A stretch of 64,000 nt of DNA. Origin: Lycocorax pyrrhopterus obiensis. Its lineage: Eukaryota; Chordata; Aves; Passeriformes; Paradisaeidae. The stretch is from assembly GCA_014706295.1 (NCBI GenBank), contig JACSVZ010000016.1, positions 5,747,168 to 5,811,167 of the forward strand, read 5' to 3'. The position numbers and the translations under genes are program-made. This document shows positions 23,893-36,987 of the stretch, piece after piece. The notes beneath the pieces are model-generated. The model was not told where the DNA came from. It saw nothing but the letters and a program-made list of their open reading frames with translations, and ran no database searches. Position 1 is the first letter of the stretch. Each line of letters opens with the position of its first letter.

Positions 23893-25345
23893 GTTGTGTC
23901 ACTAGCATGGAATTCAGTTTCTTAATGAGTTAAATGGAAAAGGTGGGAGGTTGGGTGGTAGAGGACCTGCTCTGCTGTCTGTCCAGGAGGGACAGCTCCC
24001 TGTTGTCCAAGCCAGGGGCAGAGGGTATGAGCTCCAACTGAGACAGGGATTTTCTAAAGCAGAGCAGTGCGTCCCACCCCGTGATGCACTTACCACAAAC
24101 ACCTAAGCAGCTAAAACCACTACATAGCCTCAGACCACACGCCCTGGGCTGGGATGCACCACGCGCACACCTTCACTCCCACCTCCACTCCCACCTCCGA
24201 ACCCCAGCCTGGGCTGCCATCCACCTGTACGTGCTGGGCCCAACCCTGCTGCCACAAAAACATCCTTACAGTTCCCACATCCAGGCCTGCCTTTGTGTCT
24301 CCTCCTATTCAAGGCACTGCCAACAGGAGGAACACCCTCAAGGAGAGCCCCTGCTGCAGACAATGGTTGAGCAGAGCCCTCCATCCATCGGAGCAGAGGC
24401 TGCTCTGCTGCACAGGACAGTATCAAAGCCCTGACAGTTTCCTGAGGGGATGCAGGCTTCTCAGCACGCTTGCCAGAGATTCAGGTAGAAATGGGGATAT
24501 CTGCTCTGTAATCACCAAAATCTGAAAGCAGAATCTCTCCTTTGCTTACTACACAACGGGGAGGGAAAGGAGGAGAGGCTCTGGCTGCAAAGACCTTTTA
24601 AGGAGGTTGGTTTATCTCCCCTTTTCTACACTTGCATTTTCTTTGAAAAGATCAAAACAGCAACAAAGGGTGCTGTGCATGCAGAGCTGGATTATCTGCT
24701 GCTGGCTCAGCTCAAGGGGTGGCAGGGCCCTGGCCCTGCTCAGCTGGGCTCACACCCTGCTTCCCCAGCCCTGAGTGCTGATGGCTCTCCTGCATCACTG
24801 CGTAACACATGCACCTTTGTGATTTGATGGATTGTTCCCCAGTAAAGCTCAACAGACATTTAAGATTCCCTCCCCAGTATAGGATTTATGTGGTGAGAGC
24901 ACAGGGATTTGAGAGGTAACCTGATTGCCAGTGTGTTTTTTCTATACCTCCAGTCTCACCAGCACGCATGTGTGCTCTTCAGAGGCGAAAGCTCTGCACA
25001 AACCAAACTGCTGTTTTAGATGGGCAAGAAAAAAACACTTCTACTCCACTAACCGCTAATAAAAGGGTGGGGAGATACAAAACAGCCTATAAACAAAGCA
25101 TTTCCGAGCACATTCTGCTAACCCACCTAACTTTTAGTAACGCCTCTTCCTCTGGCAGCCATTCGCCCAGAGACACACACCATGAATGCCCGGCCTGACG
25201 CAGCCAAGCTTCCTCCCCACAGAAACCTCACAGCAGAGCCTCTGTACATCTGTGAGTCCTCACGTGCTCACCAAGGTTTAGAGGGGGGGAGCCTTGGAGG
25301 GGCTGTGCAGGAGACAGGTGGATTGTGCACATGCAAGATGGTGCT
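23893..25345. other. Non-coding stretch
   Basis: No gene seen. A short imperfect repeat of 'cactcccacctc' lies at about 24173-24198. Confidence 0.5.
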
Positions 25346-25890
25346 GGGCAGGGATGGTGCTCACTGCCACAGCCAACCTGTGCAGCACCCCTGGGCAGGG
25401 GGTGCAGGGATGGTCTCACTGCCACAGCCAACCTGTGCAGCACCCCTGGGCAGGGGGTGCAGGGATGGTCTCACTGCCACAGCCAACCTCTGCAGCATCC
25501 CTGGGCAGGGAGTGCAGGGATGGTCTCACTGCCACAGCCAACCTCTGCAGCATCCCTGGGCAGGGAGTGCAGGGATGGTCTCACTGCCACAGCCAATTTC
25601 TGCAGCATCCCTGGGCGGGGAGTGCAAGGATGGTGCTCACTGCCACAGCCAATCTCTGCAGCATCCCTGGGCAGGGAGTGCAGGGATGGTCTCACTGCCA
25701 CAGCCAATTTCTGCAGCATCCCTGGGCGGGGAGTGCAAGGATGGTGCTCACTGCCACAGCCAATCTCTGCAGCATCCCTGGGCAGGGAGTGCAGGGATGG
25801 TCTCACTGCCACAGCCAATCTGTGCAGCATCCCTGGGCAGGGAGTGCAGGGATGGTCTCACTGCCACAGCCAACCTGTGCAGCATCCCCA
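25346..25890. repeat. 55-56-bp minisatellite, about ten units
   Basis: The unit contains 'ctcactgccacagccaa' followed by 'gcagcatccctgggcaggg'. The 'cagccaa' core recurs at about 25371, 25426, 25481, 25536, 25591, 25647, 25702, 25758, 25813 and 25868. Two adjacent 111-bp double units (about 25592-25813) share the variants 'gggcgggg' and 'gtgcaaggatggtgctc', so part of the array grew by copying pairs. Open frames of 120-270 codons across it on both strands are products of the repeat, not genes. Confidence 0.93.
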
Positions 25891-28879
25891 GCAGGACCAA
25901 CACCACCACTCCTGATGGCTGCCCGGGAGCAGCTGGTAGGTACATTGAGGGCAAAGAGGTAGCACAGCATGTTTCACTCTTAGAAAAACTATCCCTTTGA
26001 TGTAGAACTGAAATTTTTGTTCTTCCCCATTCAGGCAGGGCAGTCAGGGATTCAAGTGTGCTTGCTGAAATATGCAGCACAAGGACCAAGAAACTCCCTC
26101 AATCTCCCCAGCTACAAAACTGGTTTATACTGTTCTGTTTACTGATTGTCTTTTGTTTTTCCCATCTGGAGCTTTTGGGCTGACTTAGTAGAAAGAGTGT
26201 CCTCTAAATTCATGACCCACCTGGCCAAGCTCTCCCATCCATACAGAGAAGAGGCAAGGATGCAATGAGGAGGCAGCAGTGATACACAGATATTTCTGGT
26301 GGGCTCAGCAACCTCTGGGAGACAAGGGGGATCCAAGCACTTGCCAACAAGATACTGACTGTTCCACCACTGCCTGGAAGGCAGACAGCCCTCACCCCAC
26401 ACACAGGCAGACCATAAGCCCACTGACCTATCCAGGCAGTGCAGGCCTTGCCTGGCTTGCTTTTATCTTGCTGCAAAAACCTCTCGCCACATCTGTCAGC
26501 TTTCGAGTATGTGCAATTCAACCTTCATAGCATAGGATGCACTCTGTCTTTCACATTTCCCAGATTTCTCTGGAGCCAAGTCTGGACAACACCTGCATTG
26601 TGCTTGCCAGGTGATGAGGGCACAGGTGTGAGAAGGGCTGGAACCACCACCTCTCAGACTGGCCGAGCAGGCATCTCTCAACCTGCATGACTTCATCCTG
26701 TCCCCGTCAGGCCACGCTGCCCTCCCAGCAGCTGCAGGACACAGGCAGCACAAACATCTTGCACTGGCATCTCCTACATTATATTAATTCCGTGATTCTA
26801 TGAATTGATGACAAAGCTGGAAGCAGCCAGTGTCATACCTGTCAAAAACACCAAATGGACACGTTACAAAACCACATGGAAGCACGAGTAGAGCAGCTGC
26901 AGCGGTGGAGGTGGCTGCACAGGCAGGACACACACACAGTGCAGGTGCACAACCAAACCTCTCTCTGACTTTCATGTTGTTGCTCACAGAGGACCGGTAA
27001 CATCTTAAACCAGATTTCTTGCTTGGGGCTTTCCATTTGCTTTTGTTGTCACAATTTAAACGAACCCTGCTGCCAACCGGGGATGCTGACTGAAAAATGA
27101 GAGTTCAACTGAATGCCAAGTGTGGGGGGAAAGTGTGAAAGCTGCTACCAAAAAGCTGTGACATACTTCAAAATCATTTTTATTGAAGACAGAAAAAGAG
27201 GACAATGCTGAGGAAGTGAAAATTGGGGTGGCTCACTATCGTTAGCTTGAAGTAGAAGCAATCTCTCAGTTTCTGAATGAAGGCTCAGAGACATCAGCAC
27301 GTCTCTCTGAGGAGACGAGCTGTCCCGTGTGGCAGTGCATGCACCAGCCATGTGTCTGACACCATGCACTCCTCATTCCTCAACATGCTAAAAGGCTGCA
27401 GGATCTGCAATCGTGTCCATCAGAAACCCTGGCAGCAGTCTGCCAGCAGCTTTGCTTTACTAACTTCAGAATTCCATTTCTGCCTGCTAACATTTTTCTA
27501 CCCAGGTGAACACTCTGTAATTCTACCTTTCTGGCCCTTGGCTCTCCAGCCAGGCTCCCTGCTTTGATTCAGTAAAAATTTGGCACAGATATTTCAAGCC
27601 TGACTTCCGTCGGCTTCAAAATTGCAAGAGCAATTCTGTGAGTCTCTTGCCCTTGGTGGGTACCACAGCCCACAGTCCCTTGTTAAACCCTTGCTCTATG
27701 TTGCCATATAAAAACAGGCTCCAGGAGCACCAAAAGTCACATTGCACTGACTGGGGACCAAAGGACCAGCTTTTCTCAGTGCCACAGCAGAGACTCTGCA
27801 CCATGTCTCCACCACACCATCATGCACACCCCTTACAGTCACACAGCTCCTCGGCATTGCTGCACCTATTTCATGACTTGCTTACATTTACACTTCTGCC
27901 TGTCACAAAAGTTATTAACAATTTTTCCTGAGAAGAGCCCTTGGTGGCAGAAGGGAAGGAGCTGCCTGATCTGATCTGGTTCCATGGCAGAAAGGCAGCA
28001 ATGAGCATTTGCTCACCAGCCAGTGTGGGCAGAAAGCCAGGAGTGATCTTGGGGCAGGAAAGAAGAGATTCTTGTTTAAGCTATAATTTTACAGTAACAT
28101 CTTTTACTGCTGCTCACTTCCTTTCCTTCCTAGTTATTCTGCTGAATGGAAGAATGCAGCTGATACTCCAATACCTTTCTCCTCCCTCACTGACAACTAA
28201 GCAATCATGGAGAATTAAGTCCTTTATTTTACCACTCCAAGGCTGCTTCCTGTCACGTTCTGGGTGCTGACTGTGCCAGGCTGGAGTGCCCTTGGGGCTG
28301 CTCCCTGTCTCCACTGCCAGGCCCAGGGGCCAGAGCAGGCTCTGTGTCTGGGAGGAGCACACCCACCAGCCAGGGCCCTTTGCCACCACTGGATCTTTGC
28401 TCTCTGCCACTGCAGTTCCAGGGTTTCATCTCGAGTTGCATGGTTATATCCATAGTGCTTTAGTGATTTTAGAGAGGGACTGGGTTTGGCTTCTGTTTCG
28501 TTTTTAGAGAAACAGAACTTTGAAACAGGTTAAAGGTGAAATAAACTGGGCAATAATAAAAGATAAGTGACTGGAATTAATAACATGGCTGGAATTCTTT
28601 CTTTTGCCAGTTGGCTGGACTCAAATGGTGAGTTTTGCCCCTTTGGGAAGAGTAGATGATATTTTCAGTAGGCAGAGAGCAGCAAGCGATGATCTCACCT
28701 CCTGCATCCTGGGGGATGGATGGTCTGCAGTGGTCCCAGCTCAAATACAACAACAAATACAACAGAACTGCTCCAGATACACACATTTGGGGTTTGGCAG
28801 GGATTTTTGTTTGTTTTTTAAGATTCTTCTGTTCTCACCTCTCACACCAGGGGTCTCAGATCTATTTCAGTCACAGCAG
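25891..28879. other. Non-coding stretch
   Basis: No gene seen. A short 'attccgtgattctatgaatt' at about 26786-26805 resembles the terminal tandem repeat of CR1, but the sequence before it is not recognisably CR1. Confidence 0.45.
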
Positions 28880-29340
28880 TGATGCTTTTTCCTGGTCTTA
28901 AAATCAAGAGTCAAACATGGTTAGAAGGGAAAAAGGGGTTTTACCTTGGTATTTATCTTAAGGATCCTTAGGTGCATTATGTCCAGGTTGAATGCACCTC
29001 AATGCACACCACAATGCACACCCCCAAAAGATCTGGTATAACATTATAGGTCTTACTAATTAGCATATCTATCAAAATTCCCCAATGAGAGGCTCGAGTG
29101 AGCCCCCCTCCCCAAGGAACCTTCCCTTGGATGGTTCTATCTCAGTTTACAAAATGTGTTCTGGAGAGGACCTTGGGGTCTGGGGCACACTGATCCCTAA
29201 CTACGAAGCTTCTGAAATGTTGAGTCTCCCAGCTTGACAAACAAGTCCAAGAATGTAGGCAAAAAGCACTGAGAATACAGAAGTTGTAAAAAGGTATAAA
29301 AAGGGTTCAAAAGAAAAGGCAAAAAATCATCATGGCATCA
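28880..29340. mobile_element. Candidate LTR-like element, family not identified
   Basis: The stretch is bounded by the inverted ends TGATGC and GCATCA and flanked on both sides by GCAG (28876-28879 and 29341-29344), which fits a 4-bp target duplication. A TATAAAA lies at about 29295. The orientation is unclear. A TATA box so close to the right end is unusual for a complete LTR, so the true element may extend to the AATAAA near 29590 and the A-run after it. Four matching bases could be chance. Confidence 0.35.
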
Positions 29341-29599
29341 GCAGGAAGGTTTCAGTAGAGGCAGAGGCTTTACCAACTCCCTTGCTAGGCAAAGCACAAT
29401 GTAGGAAATGGCAGCCCTGCAATGAGCTCCCCTGCTTTCAGATGCTCAGCTCCTGCTGGGCTGCCCCAGGAAAGACCACCTGAACACCCACTGCCTTCCC
29501 CCAGTGAAAGGGAAGTGGATCCCACCACCTGCCTGCCTGGGACAGGGATCCTAACCTGTCAGCATTCCCCACTGGTTTTCAAAAAACTAAAATAAAGAT

Positions 29600-29634
29600 T
29601 AAAAAAAAAAAAAAAGAGAGAGAGAGAGAGAGAG
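29600..29634. repeat. A-run followed by (GA)n microsatellite
   Basis: Fifteen adenines run into about ten GA units. An AATAAA lies about ten bases before the run, as at the end of a retroposed tail, but no retroposed body was identified. Confidence 0.9.
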
Positions 29635-32600
29635 AAAAGGCCTCCCACAAAGATGTGGGCACAGCGGAAAAAGCACTCTGCATCTAAAAGGTAAAGGTTT
29701 CCCAGAGTTCGCATTTAAAGACTCACCCCAGGTTTGGACTGTGCTTCTGATGACAATTTATCTACATGATCATTGTGAAGCAGATTTCAAGTGAAAATAC
29801 TGAAGCCAGCTAGGAAATCCAACCCATTTCTGGTTGCTTTGGGTTTTTTTTTAATCAATTCACATGGGCTTTTTTTTTGCCAGGGAATGCCAGGCTGACT
29901 TATTTTCACTGGTGTATTTCAACACTTTCCTCTTCCTCATAAAAACACATCTTCACTTCTCACTTTACTTTCCCTTGAAACATTTCCCTATTTAACATTT
30001 TAACATTTTTATTTTCCTGGTAAAAGTGATGCAAGGAAGGCTTGACCTTCTGCTTTCACATGGGGCTGTATTAGCCAGAGGTTAAAGAGTGTGAGTCACG
30101 TCTGGGTTTGGCCAAGGTTTTTCAGCTTCCAGCTGCACAAAGGCACAGCACGTCAGATGGCATAGACAGAAGAAAGAAATCACAAAAGCTGATTTTTGTG
30201 CAGTTCAAACCTTACCCCCAGTGCTGGCAAAGGCCCTGACAGTGCAAAGGTTTCAGCTGGGGTCACAGGAGGGACGCAGGGGACACGCAGCTCCCCGGTG
30301 CAGCACACACACTTTGCTCCTTGCTTTTGGCTCTAATGGTACTGGTCTGCACGGCCTGTCCCCGGCACAGGCACTGGCCTGGCCTCTCCCCCTGCTTGGT
30401 TCATTCCTGGATCTGCACTGGAGCCATCCCACAAACCTCTCCTCCCTGGAAGGATGCATAGGGAAGCTCTGGTAGTCTTTCAGGCCCATCCATGATGCAG
30501 TAAATGCCCTCCCTTGGCACCAGGTGTGCCTTCACCTCCCCTTCCTCCTGCAGACTCTGTCGTGGGGACCACCCAACCCAGTGCCACTTTTCATGTCCAG
30601 CCGGTCCCAGGATCCTGCTGCAACTGGAAACTGTCTTTTTGCCTTATATTGCTCTCAGAGGAGACAAATGGGGGAAACAGGTCCAGAGGAAAACCAAGCA
30701 TTAGAAATTGCAGTTTCAGTAATGACACTTTCTAGAGAGTGAACTGTGCAGCAGTTTTATCTTTCAGAGGCTTTCCTTCCTCGGGTGGTTCTGTTTCATC
30801 AAAATCCGGTGCTTGCCAAGGTCACCCAATGCCACCACAACATGCCAGAAGCTGGACTTGCCAGCAAACAGTCACACAGGATCCAGCTGCTCAGCAAAAC
30901 CACCCTTCCTCCTCTGCCACCAGCTGCAGGAACAGCGGCTTCCCCCTCCCCTGGGAAAAGCTGGACAGGACCAGGATGAGGCAATGAAAGAGGGCAGGCT
31001 ACCGTGGAGGAGGGAGGGAAGTTCCCATGTCTGCAGGGCCAGTTTCATTCAGTAGCCCTGTGATAATCCCAACCCAGCCTGAAGGTGCCCAGCGCAGTTC
31101 TCAGTGAGGAAGCACGTGCACCACAAGAATTTCCATAAATGCAAGCAAAAGAAAGAGAAAGAAAACAAAAAAAAACCCCCAAAAACTCACCTAACAAACA
31201 AAACTCAAACCAATGCACAAAACCAAAAAAATCTCAACAGTAAGAAAACGAATCTACCTACTGGCTATGGAAAAGGTGACTCATGACAAATTCTTGGGTG
31301 TGCAGAGATATGGCCACTAAGCAGAGAAATAAGAGGTTCCTTAGAAAACTATGGCTATTTCCATCAGCCATTTGGACCAGCCCTTTCCAGGTCTGGGGTA
31401 TTTTTTTCCCTTTTATTATCATCATCATCTTCTTTTAATGATCCCAGAAGCAGCTCAGCCTTTGCAGCACTCAGAGGCAGATTTTGGTGGTCACAACTGG
31501 TTGCTGCTACTGAGTTATCCTGACCAGTGCTAAGCATCCTGCCCCAGCATGGATCAGTCATCCCTGCCCAAGGCATTTTTGGTGTGTTATCACCTACAGC
31601 AAAATTTATCTGCTAGAAAGCTGAAAAACCACTAAAAGCAAGCAAACAAACAAACAAAAGCTTTAAAAAGCTTTTCTGCAAGAAGCACACAACTTCTATC
31701 TGTCTCTTTGGCACTGTCTCACACTCCTTTCCCTTTCCTTTTTTAAGGATAACCACTCCTGACTTAAGGTCAAGATGAAATGGTTGGAATACGTTTATCA
31801 CAAACAGGACCACCAAAGTCAGGGATCTTTGCAGGCTGCTCTGTGCACCTACATCCCCAGTTGTCATCACGGAGGTGTGAGCACGCTGACAGCCTGAATC
31901 TGCCAAGGCAGAAGTTGAAACCACAGCACGAGGACATTTATTTTCACAGGTGAACTTGAGCTGTGTGAGCCCCTTTCTTCCTGCAGCAGGTTGTGCTGCC
32001 CATCCACCAGGTGCTCTCCTGATGCTGCAGATTGTGGCACTGCTGCGAGGCAGGGACATGGTGAAGGATAAGCAGCAGGCCTGGCAAACAGCAGCGTTTT
32101 GGCATGCAAGGTAAAAACACGCTTTCTCTTCTCAACAGGGTGAATTCAGAGGTAAGGGCAGGAGGTGCCAGAGATCTTCCTCAGGCCTGTGTTCACCCTC
32201 GTGTTACTAAAGATGTTTCTAAGCAAATATGCTGATAGAGGTGGTTGGGGCGTTGGTTTCATGACGATTCACTGGTTTTCTCTAAAGCATTTACAGCTTA
32301 TTCTGGTGCAACCTCACCCACCTTCCCAGTGACAGCACAGACCAGTCTAATCTCTCTCAGTGCAGGGCCAGTGTGGTTTCACAAGACCATTAATCACCCT
32401 CTGCTCAAGCGGGCACTGGGAATTCAGAATGTTTTGGTGATCAGCGAAGTCCCTTCACTGTCACAGCTTGACAAAACAGCCCTCAGCTGAAGAGGAGAAA
32501 AGCAGCCGAGAGAGGAAGGTGAGTGGCTAATAAACCCCAGCCAGCAATCCTCTTCCTCACATGGAGCAGTGATTATTCAAGGTCTGTCCCTCCATCCGGT

Positions 32601-33020
32601 CCATGTGGGAGTGAAACACCCAGCAGGGCAAAGTCCCCAAGGGCCAGGTCCCTCCTTCTGCACAGCATCCCTCACTAACCTATTTTATCACCAGCCTCTA
32701 CTGACAAATTACCAACCACCAACCTGCAAAATGCAGGAGGAACCACCTTTCAACCTTCTTCATCTGACCTTTTGCTTCTCTACCTTGTGCCAGAGTAGCC
32801 TGCCTCTGATCAGCAAAGCCTAAGCCACTAAATGGTTTGTTTCCAGCACATCTGGCTCAATAAATGACCCATATAAGAGCAAAGAAACATAGATTTCAGT
32901 AACTTAGGGAAGTTCAACCAACCAGAAAGTTGTCACAAAAAAAAGAAAAAATGCGTGAGGTTTCATTTTAAGAGAACGGTTAAAGAACAAGTCTCCATGA
33001 GTGATCCTTTATAACTTCTA

Positions 33021-33095
33021 AAATCCTGGTTTGAGAAGAAATAAGTCCTGGTTTGAGAAGAAATAAGAAGAAATCCTGGTTTGAGAAGAAAACCT
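33021..33095. repeat. Short tandem repeat, three units of about 22-28 bp
   Basis: The unit 'tcctggtttgagaagaaa' occurs three times in a row, with small insertions between the second and third. Confidence 0.9.
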
Positions 33096-35599
33096 CAGTC
33101 TCCAGTGGGAAAGTAAATAATGCATCAGTCAGAATTAAGAGAAAATAACTCCGTTTTCTGCCTTTTCCCCTGTGCTGGTGACAAAAAGTAGTAGTGTGAC
33201 ATAAGAGGAACAGAAAGCATGTACACATCTAGGAGAGACACAGCAGACACGGCACTGGCTGCAGCATGCAGTCAGGGAAAATAAAACACAACTATTTCCT
33301 GATGCATTAAGCTTGTAAAACCAGAGAAATTAGGAATTCCCCGTGACTAATATTTCTGAGCAGAGAGCATGGGTAGTTGACTATCGATTTTTTTTTTATA
33401 AACTGCTTTTTCTTGAACTCCCAATTTTAAGATGCTCTGCATAAACTCGAAGGTTTAGTAATATTCTCCACATGGGACTTCCTGACTAAAAGTAGGCTTT
33501 TTTTTTTTTTTTACAATTTAGTGATTGATCTCTGTGCTAAGCTACCTTTTCAATTGTCTGAAGAAATTTCACTCTGGGTCTTTTGAACTCAACCATCTTC
33601 TCTCACTGGTAGCCAGAGCTTCTTCTTTCGGCTCAGATTCAACTCTGCCATACCATATTAGCAAATTCTGTGAGCCCCTGGGCCCCCCTCTCAGCATAGA
33701 GCTCCTGGTTGTGGGCAGCCAGAGAAAGAGTGCAAGTGCATGAACTCAGTGCCTTCTCATGAGGAAGAGCCTTGCACAGAAATCAGCCTCTCGCCCCACA
33801 GGTCACCTCCCCACAAGGGTTTTTTCCAGCTGTGCTCAGGCTGATAGGAAGCAGAAACCCAGCAGAGCCCATGCTGTCCTCGTCCCTCTGCCGTGGCTCT
33901 GTCTACAGCACCTGAGCCCTGGGAACTCCGGGTTTGCAGGGCCCTGGACCCACACTGCAAAGCTGGAACACCATCCTTGCTGTGCCAGGCTGGAAAACCA
34001 CCGGATACTTTCCCAGGCTACTGCAGCCTGTAGGTCAGGAACCTCCCAAACCAGAGACTGCTTCTTTATGTAAAATGGCCCACCAGGGACATTTCTGCTT
34101 TCCATGAGCACACAGAAACACGTAAAATTAACCAGTCTCTCCACATCTGGCCTCCACAGCGTGGTCAGCACGTCCCTGCACCTGCCGGAGCTTGGTGCAG
34201 CATCACACCAGGCAGAGCGAAAGGGGCCAACTGCAGCCAGTGCCCACCAGGTAAATCCTGAGCTGGATACTGCTCTGAATGGAAAACATCTGCACACACC
34301 CAGAGCTGCCAAAGCTGAAGATTGCTCTCCAAAAGGTTCCCAAGCTGTGCTGTTACACTGCAGGGTTGAACGAAGCGTCAAACCATGAAAGGAGAACCTC
34401 ACCTCTGTCTGAAACTAACTCCAGCATGCCTGGGAGAGGAAGGGAAGAAGGGGGCCTTAGAAAGCAGGAAAAGGTATTTGGGGCAGATTTCTGCTGGCCT
34501 GCCCAAAGGAGAGCCCCTGGGAACTTACACCTTTGCTTGGATGTCTACAAAGACATTTAAAATTACTCATTTGCAGTATGTCTAACACATTTGGAAGAGA
34601 AAAAGAACCTAAAAACTTATTTCCTAAATGTTTTTCCTTATCCTCCTTTAGGTAGTTTCTTTCCTCCCACAGTTGTTTGTGCAGGTAGCCTGGGAGACCT
34701 CAGCTCACCTCAAAGCCAAGCAAAAGGGATTTGGGGGAAGAGGGAAACCCAAGATGGGATTATATGAAAGGGAGGTGGAAAGGAAGCACAAGTGTGAAGC
34801 AAACTATGCATTAGTGCCAGTTTTGATACATTTGAAATGTATTCAGCTCCTCTGAAATGCCTTTGTGCTCGTGCTCTCACTCTGCTCATTTCCACCCGAG
34901 AAGGGATGGGAAGCAGGGTCTAACCGTAATCAAGAAACGCCGAATTTCCATTCTGCTTCAGAGGGCTAATCTAGAAAAAGAACAATTCTCATAGACATTT
35001 TTTCACCCCTGGTGATTAGCCAATAACTCAGAAAGGACTGCTTCAGCACAGCTTACTCTGGCCTCCCGATGACACTCGGCAAAGAAGCATCTGAAGAAAA
35101 TGACACTAATTCTTTTCACATCTCTTTTTTCTTTTCCCCATTTTTTGTTGCTCTCTCTTCCTGGATTTCTTTTTATAGAGTGCAGTGATGTATGGGGAAA
35201 CTCCTGACTTCAGTCAGCCGTAGCCACTGGTGAGATCAGGGAACAAGCCTGTGCTAAAGTGGGCATGGAGTAAAGCAATCTAGGGCTCTACCACTTACTA
35301 CCAGTAAAGGACTACTGTCCACTTGCAGAAAATAAGGACTCATGCCAAGGTAGGAGTTTGTGGCACTCTGGGATTACACTGGTCTGTACTCCGAGTGTGC
35401 AAGCACGCTCCTCTGCCCCCCTCAGCAGTAACACACGGAGCTGTCACGTTATCCAAGGTGGTTTGTAATCACCTCAGTCTTCTGCACAGACTGACAGAGA
35501 GCACAGACTTGTGGAAAAGGCTGGAAGAGACCGTCTAACTAAAGGCCAGCTCAACATTCCCATGTTATAGCTGGCAGAATTTTGTCTAACCTGCTTTGT

Positions 35600-36350
35600 G
35601 TAACAACTCACAGGAAGGGGTATTTCTAGTTTCATCTATCTTCAGCATTAGAAGGGTTTATTTGAATTTCCAGGCAGAGTATTTCCAAGTACAGTATAAA
35701 TCCATTATTTCTTTTCCCATCTGCAGTGGATATAGCAGACTATTTATTGCCTTCCCTTTCACAGCTGCCATTTATGTATTTGAAGACCTGTTAGTGCCCT
35801 CCCCACCCCAATATCTGTGCTCTAAATACCCTCAGCTACTTCTGTGCTTCGGATGTAACTTGCTCTGCTTGCCCGTTTCCTTGGCTCTCTCTTGGATTGA
35901 GCTGGGTCTTTCTTTCTTTCTCTTTCTTTCTTTCTCTTTCTTTCTCTTTCTTTCTTTCTTTCTTGAGAGGCACCCAAGACTGAATATAGCCCTTCTACAA
36001 CCTCAAACAATTGATATCCCATAATCACCTTGACATTTTTCCTACAACAGCATAATCTTCTATTTCATTTCCAGTCATGCTCCATTTACAATTTGTTCTA
36101 AGCTGCAGATCCCCTTTTTCAGATCTGCAGCATATCAAGCTCACCCATATCTCACATTTGTGCTCACAACTATTCCTATATATGTGTAAAACTTTGCATG
36201 TGTCTTTCTGCCTTTTTGAATTCGTTTATTTCCAAATCATTTGCCCAACTTGTCAACACCATTTGAAATACTGATTTTGCTTCCACTATCTTGTAGTCTC
36301 TCTCATTCATGAAATAACTAATCACATTATATGTAGAGGTAAGTCTTAAG
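35600..36350 (-). mobile_element. Ancient CR1-like LINE remnant, antisense
   Basis: Several phrases, such as 'gaggcacccaagactga', 'actttgcatgtgtcttt' and 'cccaacttgtcaacacc', match in order the reverse complement of the 3' region of old amniote CR1 elements as I recall them. It is heavily diverged and interrupted by a (TTTC)n tract. The limits are approximate. Confidence 0.5.
35907..35964. repeat. (TTTC)n microsatellite
   Basis: About 58 bases of TTTC and CTTTCTTT units with few interruptions. Confidence 0.95.
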
Positions 36351-36987
36351 TGAGGTGACCACAGAGAAGCACTCTTCATGACATTTAAAATAATATAGGG
36401 AAATATAATTCTAAAGGAGTCTGTTCATACAGTCATAAACTACAGCCATTTTCTTTATACCATTATGAATTACTCTAGCCCCTGTTAGTGGACAGCCTGC
36501 ACAAATATCTGGAAATACTACTGCTTTCTATGCAAAAACTCATTTTTTTCCCACCAATTTCTTGACTGTACGTTGTTAGAGATCTACAAGAGGCAACATG
36601 AAGGCAGACCCCCTCCCACTGGCTGCAAAAGCTGGTGCTTTCACCCACCCCCGTGCGAGGTGAGAGGGACAGGACACCTCCCGCAGGACAGGACAGCTCT
36701 GTCAGGGCTGGAGTGACCACATCGTGCCTTTGTATTTAACAAGGGACTGATGAACGCATTCCCCAGGCTACAGCTGCCCTCTGCTGTTCAGCACCAGCGG
36801 AGGCCCTGAACCCTGTCCAGCATGCCCTGAGCAGGGCTCTGCAGCTCCATCCCCGCAGGCTGCAGCTGCATCCCGTGCGAGCAGTGGCACTGCCCCTGGG
36901 CACACTCCCACACCCATTCTGGGGGAGGGGAAAAGCCCTTGGCTGGGACTGGACTCTGGCAGGTTATGAGTCTCTCACCAGCTGGAG

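Larger units (their letters stand above)
29341..36987. other. Long non-coding stretch
   Basis: No gene seen. Apart from simple repeats and the old CR1 listed separately, the sequence shows only short chance frames on both strands. Confidence 0.5.

Noticed and set aside
25346..25890. CRISPR-like array
   Set aside because: Units are contiguous near-identical copies without unique spacers, in a vertebrate genome. It is a minisatellite.
25182..26000. 272-codon + strand frame as a gene
   Set aside because: It is mostly 55-bp minisatellite, with parallel open frames in the other two frames and on the opposite strand.
26786..26805. CR1 3' terminus in + orientation
   Set aside because: Only the short terminal motif matches; the sequence before it is not recognisable as CR1, so it is not listed as an element.
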